This document shows, one piece after another, positions 5,901 to 7,400 of a stretch of 7,400 nt of DNA. Below the pieces are notes generated by a model. That model saw nothing but the letters and a program-made list of their open reading frames with translations. It had not been told where the DNA came from and searched no databases. This stretch comes from Synergistaceae bacterium (GTDB taxonomy: Bacteria > Synergistota > Synergistia > Synergistales > Synergistaceae). A program made the position numbers and the translations under genes. The stretch lies in contig JAISQC010000251.1 in assembly GCA_031274465.1 (NCBI GenBank), forward strand, positions 1-7,400. Direction: 5' to 3'. Numbering within the stretch: the first letter of the stretch is position 1; each line of letters starts with the position of its first letter.

Positions 5901-7363
5901 ATATCGGCGTCCTTCCGCTCAAGGAGCATCATGTCCCGAGCCGGGCCCTTGGCGCGGGATTTTTTCCTTTTGGGTTTTCGAGCCCCCGCCTTTTTGTCGG
6001 TTACCGCGAGCACTTCCGCTTCCCCCGGCTCCTTGCGCACGGAGACGTCGAGCGGCAGCCCGATTTCACTCATTTTTTCGAGGAAGCCGTCGAAGTCGCG
6101 GCACCATTTTTTGCCCGCCTCTCGGTCGGCCGCTTCCTGATCCGGGCCGCTCCGATTTTCCGCGCCTTCTCCTTCGGCCCGCACGAGCCTTGTGGCCACC
6201 GTGCCCCGCTTGTCGGTTTTGACCATGACCCTGTAGCCTTCGTACGGAGACTCAAGGTAGCGCACTGACCCCGGCGCGAGTGCCTCGGCAGCGGCGCGCG
6301 TCTCCGCGTGTTCGTCGGGCAAGATCTCGTATCCCAGTTCGGCTAGCGCGCGCTCTACTTTGCCGGCGAATATCGAGTCCGCGATCGATTCGGCGTTCTC
6401 GCTCACGAACTTCGCGATGTCCTCGTAGAGTTTCATGAAATCAGCCCGCTCGATGTATTTTCCGCCGCAAATCGTGTCGCACCGTGCAAGCAGCTTCTTT
6501 CCCGCCTCCGAGCCCGTGGCGGCGCCCGGTCCTGACAAATCCAGCTTCAGCTCCGTGAGTGTGTCCCTGAAAAATGACGTCGATGAGGCCCTTTCGCGCA
6601 GCGCCCCCCATTCAGCGCGAAACTGCCTGTGGAGGGAGGCGATTCGGCCGGGGAACTTGGTGGCGGGGCTGAGACCCTTCAATGCTTCGGAGACGCGCTC
6701 TCCCTCCGTTTCGTCGATGCCGGAGATCCTGTCAGCCCAGTCGCGGATTTCGAGGATCATCCTGTTGATTTCTTTTTTTTCATCCTCTATGCTGTTTTCA
6801 AAAAAAACGCTTTCGCTGACTCCTACGCGCGGCGCGTTTTTTTGCATTTCCGAAATCCTGTCGGATATTCCCTGCAATTCGGCCATTCGTTCCTCTTTTG
6901 GAAGGGAGCGCGCTCTTTCGAGTTCGTCCTCGAAGCCGTCGAGCTTGCCTGCTGCGGCGTCGTCCTGAAAGGCTCTGGCGGTTTCGATATGTTCGCGTAT
7001 TGACTGAACTCGGGAGCGGAGCTGCGCCTCGTCGAGCTCGACCGCGCGAACCCTAAGTGACAGGGCGTTTAATTCCTCGAAAACGGGCTTCGCCGAATTT
7101 TCGCATCGCGCATCCCCGCCTAAGGCGCTCTTGAGTTCTTCGAGCTTTTCCCTCAGCTCGCCGTCGGGCTCGTATTCCGCCGCGTCAAGGCGCTTTAGGT
7201 TGCAGTCTATCTCGCGAATGATATTTTCGCGCGTTGCCTCGCCCTGCCGTCTGCGATCCGCGAACATCTGCGCCAGGCCTAGCCCGGCCATCACGCCGCC
7301 CGATAGGGCCAACACCTTTATAATGCTGTATGCGGAGATTACGCTTACTGCCACTACGCTCAA
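5897..7363 (-). CDS. Membrane-anchored coiled-coil protein, unknown function
   Basis: I do not recognise a named family. The 488-residue product starts with a hydrophobic stretch (about 2-34) carrying a glycine-zipper-like G-G-V-M-A-G-L-G-L (22-30) and then R-R-R (37-39), which fits one N-terminal transmembrane anchor with the rest in the cytosol. Residues about 40-270 are highly charged, heptad-rich and probably coiled coil. Residues about 330-450 look like a small alpha/beta domain (L-G-Y-E-I-L, then Y-E-G-Y-R-V-M-V-K, then W-C-R-D-F). The C-terminus has a strongly basic cluster (457-476). The start is TTG 7363, fixed by an excellent Shine-Dalgarno site seven bases upstream. The gene overlaps the AAA+ gene by ATGA. 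By context it may anchor or adapt the AAA+ machine at the inner membrane; that is inference. Three homopolymer tracts of 7-8 bases cluster in its middle. Confidence 0.82.
   Translation of the reverse strand: MSVVAVSVISAYSIIKVLALSGGVMAGLGLAQMFADRRRQGEATRENIIREIDCNLKRLDAAEYEPDGELREKLEELKSALGGDARCENSAKPVFEELNALSLRVRAVELDEAQLRSRVQSIREHIETARAFQDDAAAGKLDGFEDELERARSLPKEERMAELQGISDRISEMQKNAPRVGVSESVFFENSIEDEKKEINRMILEIRDWADRISGIDETEGERVSEALKGLSPATKFPGRIASLHRQFRAEWGALRERASSTSFFRDTLTELKLDLSGPGAATGSEAGKKLLARCDTICGGKYIERADFMKLYEDIAKFVSENAESIADSIFAGKVERALAELGYEILPDEHAETRAAAEALAPGSVRYLESPYEGYRVMVKTDKRGTVATRLVRAEGEGAENRSGPDQEAADREAGKKWCRDFDGFLEKMSEIGLPLDVSVRKEPGEAEVLAVTDKKAGARKPKRKKSRAKGPARDMMLLERKDADI
6773..6843. 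repeat. Cluster of three homopolymer tracts
   Basis: Within 71 bases of the coiled-coil gene the + strand shows T8 (6773-6780), A8 (6800-6807) and T7 (6837-6843). On the coding strand these are A8 in E-K-K-E, T8 in V-F-F-E and A7 in Q-K-N. A one-base change in any of them would shift the frame. A similar A8 lies in lptD (1047-1054), so such tracts are not unique to this gene. Confidence 0.6.
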
Positions 7364-7400
7364 AGGGCCACCTCCCTTGATGATATTTTGCCGACCATGC
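7360..7400 (-). CDS. Possible 3' end of an upstream operon gene
   Basis: One - strand frame enters from the right edge, reads M-V-G-K-I-S-S-R-E-V-A-L and stops at TGA 7362-7360, overlapping the TTG start of the coiled-coil gene as TTGA. This would match the ATGA and TAATG junctions further down the operon and the lack of room for a promoter. Only about 12 codons are visible and another frame is open too, so the call is tentative and no function can be given. Confidence 0.35.
   Translation of the reverse strand, partial: MVGKISSREVAL
7368..7376 (-). promoter_or_regulatory. Strong ribosome binding site deciding a TTG start
   Basis: GGGAGGTGG on the - strand (7376 to 7368) contains GGAGG (7375-7371), seven bases before TTG 7363. 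No ATG or GTG nearby is as well placed, so this site fixes the unusual TTG start of the coiled-coil gene and keeps its full hydrophobic N-terminus. Confidence 0.8.

Noticed and set aside
4647..6140. 497-codon + strand open frame
   Set aside because: It is antisense to the AAA+ and coiled-coil genes, has no recognisable motif, is rich in R/V/G/H as expected for a GC-rich shadow frame, and spans two genes.
5767..6207. 16-base direct repeat GTGGCCACCGTGCCCC at about 5766 and 6192
   Set aside because: Both copies encode G-T-V-A-T in two proteins; they are likely a coincidence of codon use and have no flanking repeat structure.

Overview
The window looks like chromosomal DNA of a GC-rich, diderm (LPS-type outer membrane) bacterium. 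The evidence is an LptC-like gene next to lptD, which makes sense only in a cell that exports lipopolysaccharide to an outer membrane, plus a normal greA. Many AGG arginine codons and strong Shine-Dalgarno sites are visible. A lineage such as Synergistota would be compatible, but nothing here fixes the phylum. No tRNA, rRNA, CRISPR array, transposase or phage gene was seen.

Layout. On the + strand (1-2039) the end of an lptC-like gene overlaps lptD by ATGA. A clean intrinsic terminator follows at 2061-2082. On the - strand, convergent with lptD, lies greA (2081-2578) with its own sigma70-like promoter at 2634-2662. A gene-free stretch (2663-2786) holds three consecutive palindromes. From 2787 to the right edge there is a tightly packed leftward operon. 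In transcription order it is: a possible upstream gene end at the window edge; a 488-residue N-terminally membrane-anchored coiled-coil protein; a 610-residue two-module AAA+ protein whose second module is ClpB/HSP100-like and whose first module seems degenerate; a zinc-ribbon plus FHA protein; and a PP2C-family phosphatase. The junctions are TTGA (possible), ATGA, TGA-C-ATG and TAATG, so translation is probably coupled throughout.

How the genes may work together (inference). FHA domains read phosphothreonine, PP2C enzymes remove phosphate from Ser/Thr, and HSP100 AAA+ proteins unfold or disassemble protein assemblies. With a membrane-anchored coiled-coil partner, the operon looks like a phosphorylation-gated protein-remodelling machine at the inner membrane. 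It has the same ingredients as the ClpV/Fha/PppA set of type VI secretion, but no T6SS structural gene and no kinase lies in the window. This four-gene module is the most interesting content. Secondary signals are a 36-bp near-perfect inverted repeat inside the AAA+ coding sequence, a correctly framed A-AAA-AAA slippery heptamer that could fuse FHA to PP2C, a cluster of homopolymer tracts in the coiled-coil gene, and a single conserved-looking cysteine pair in a short LptD.
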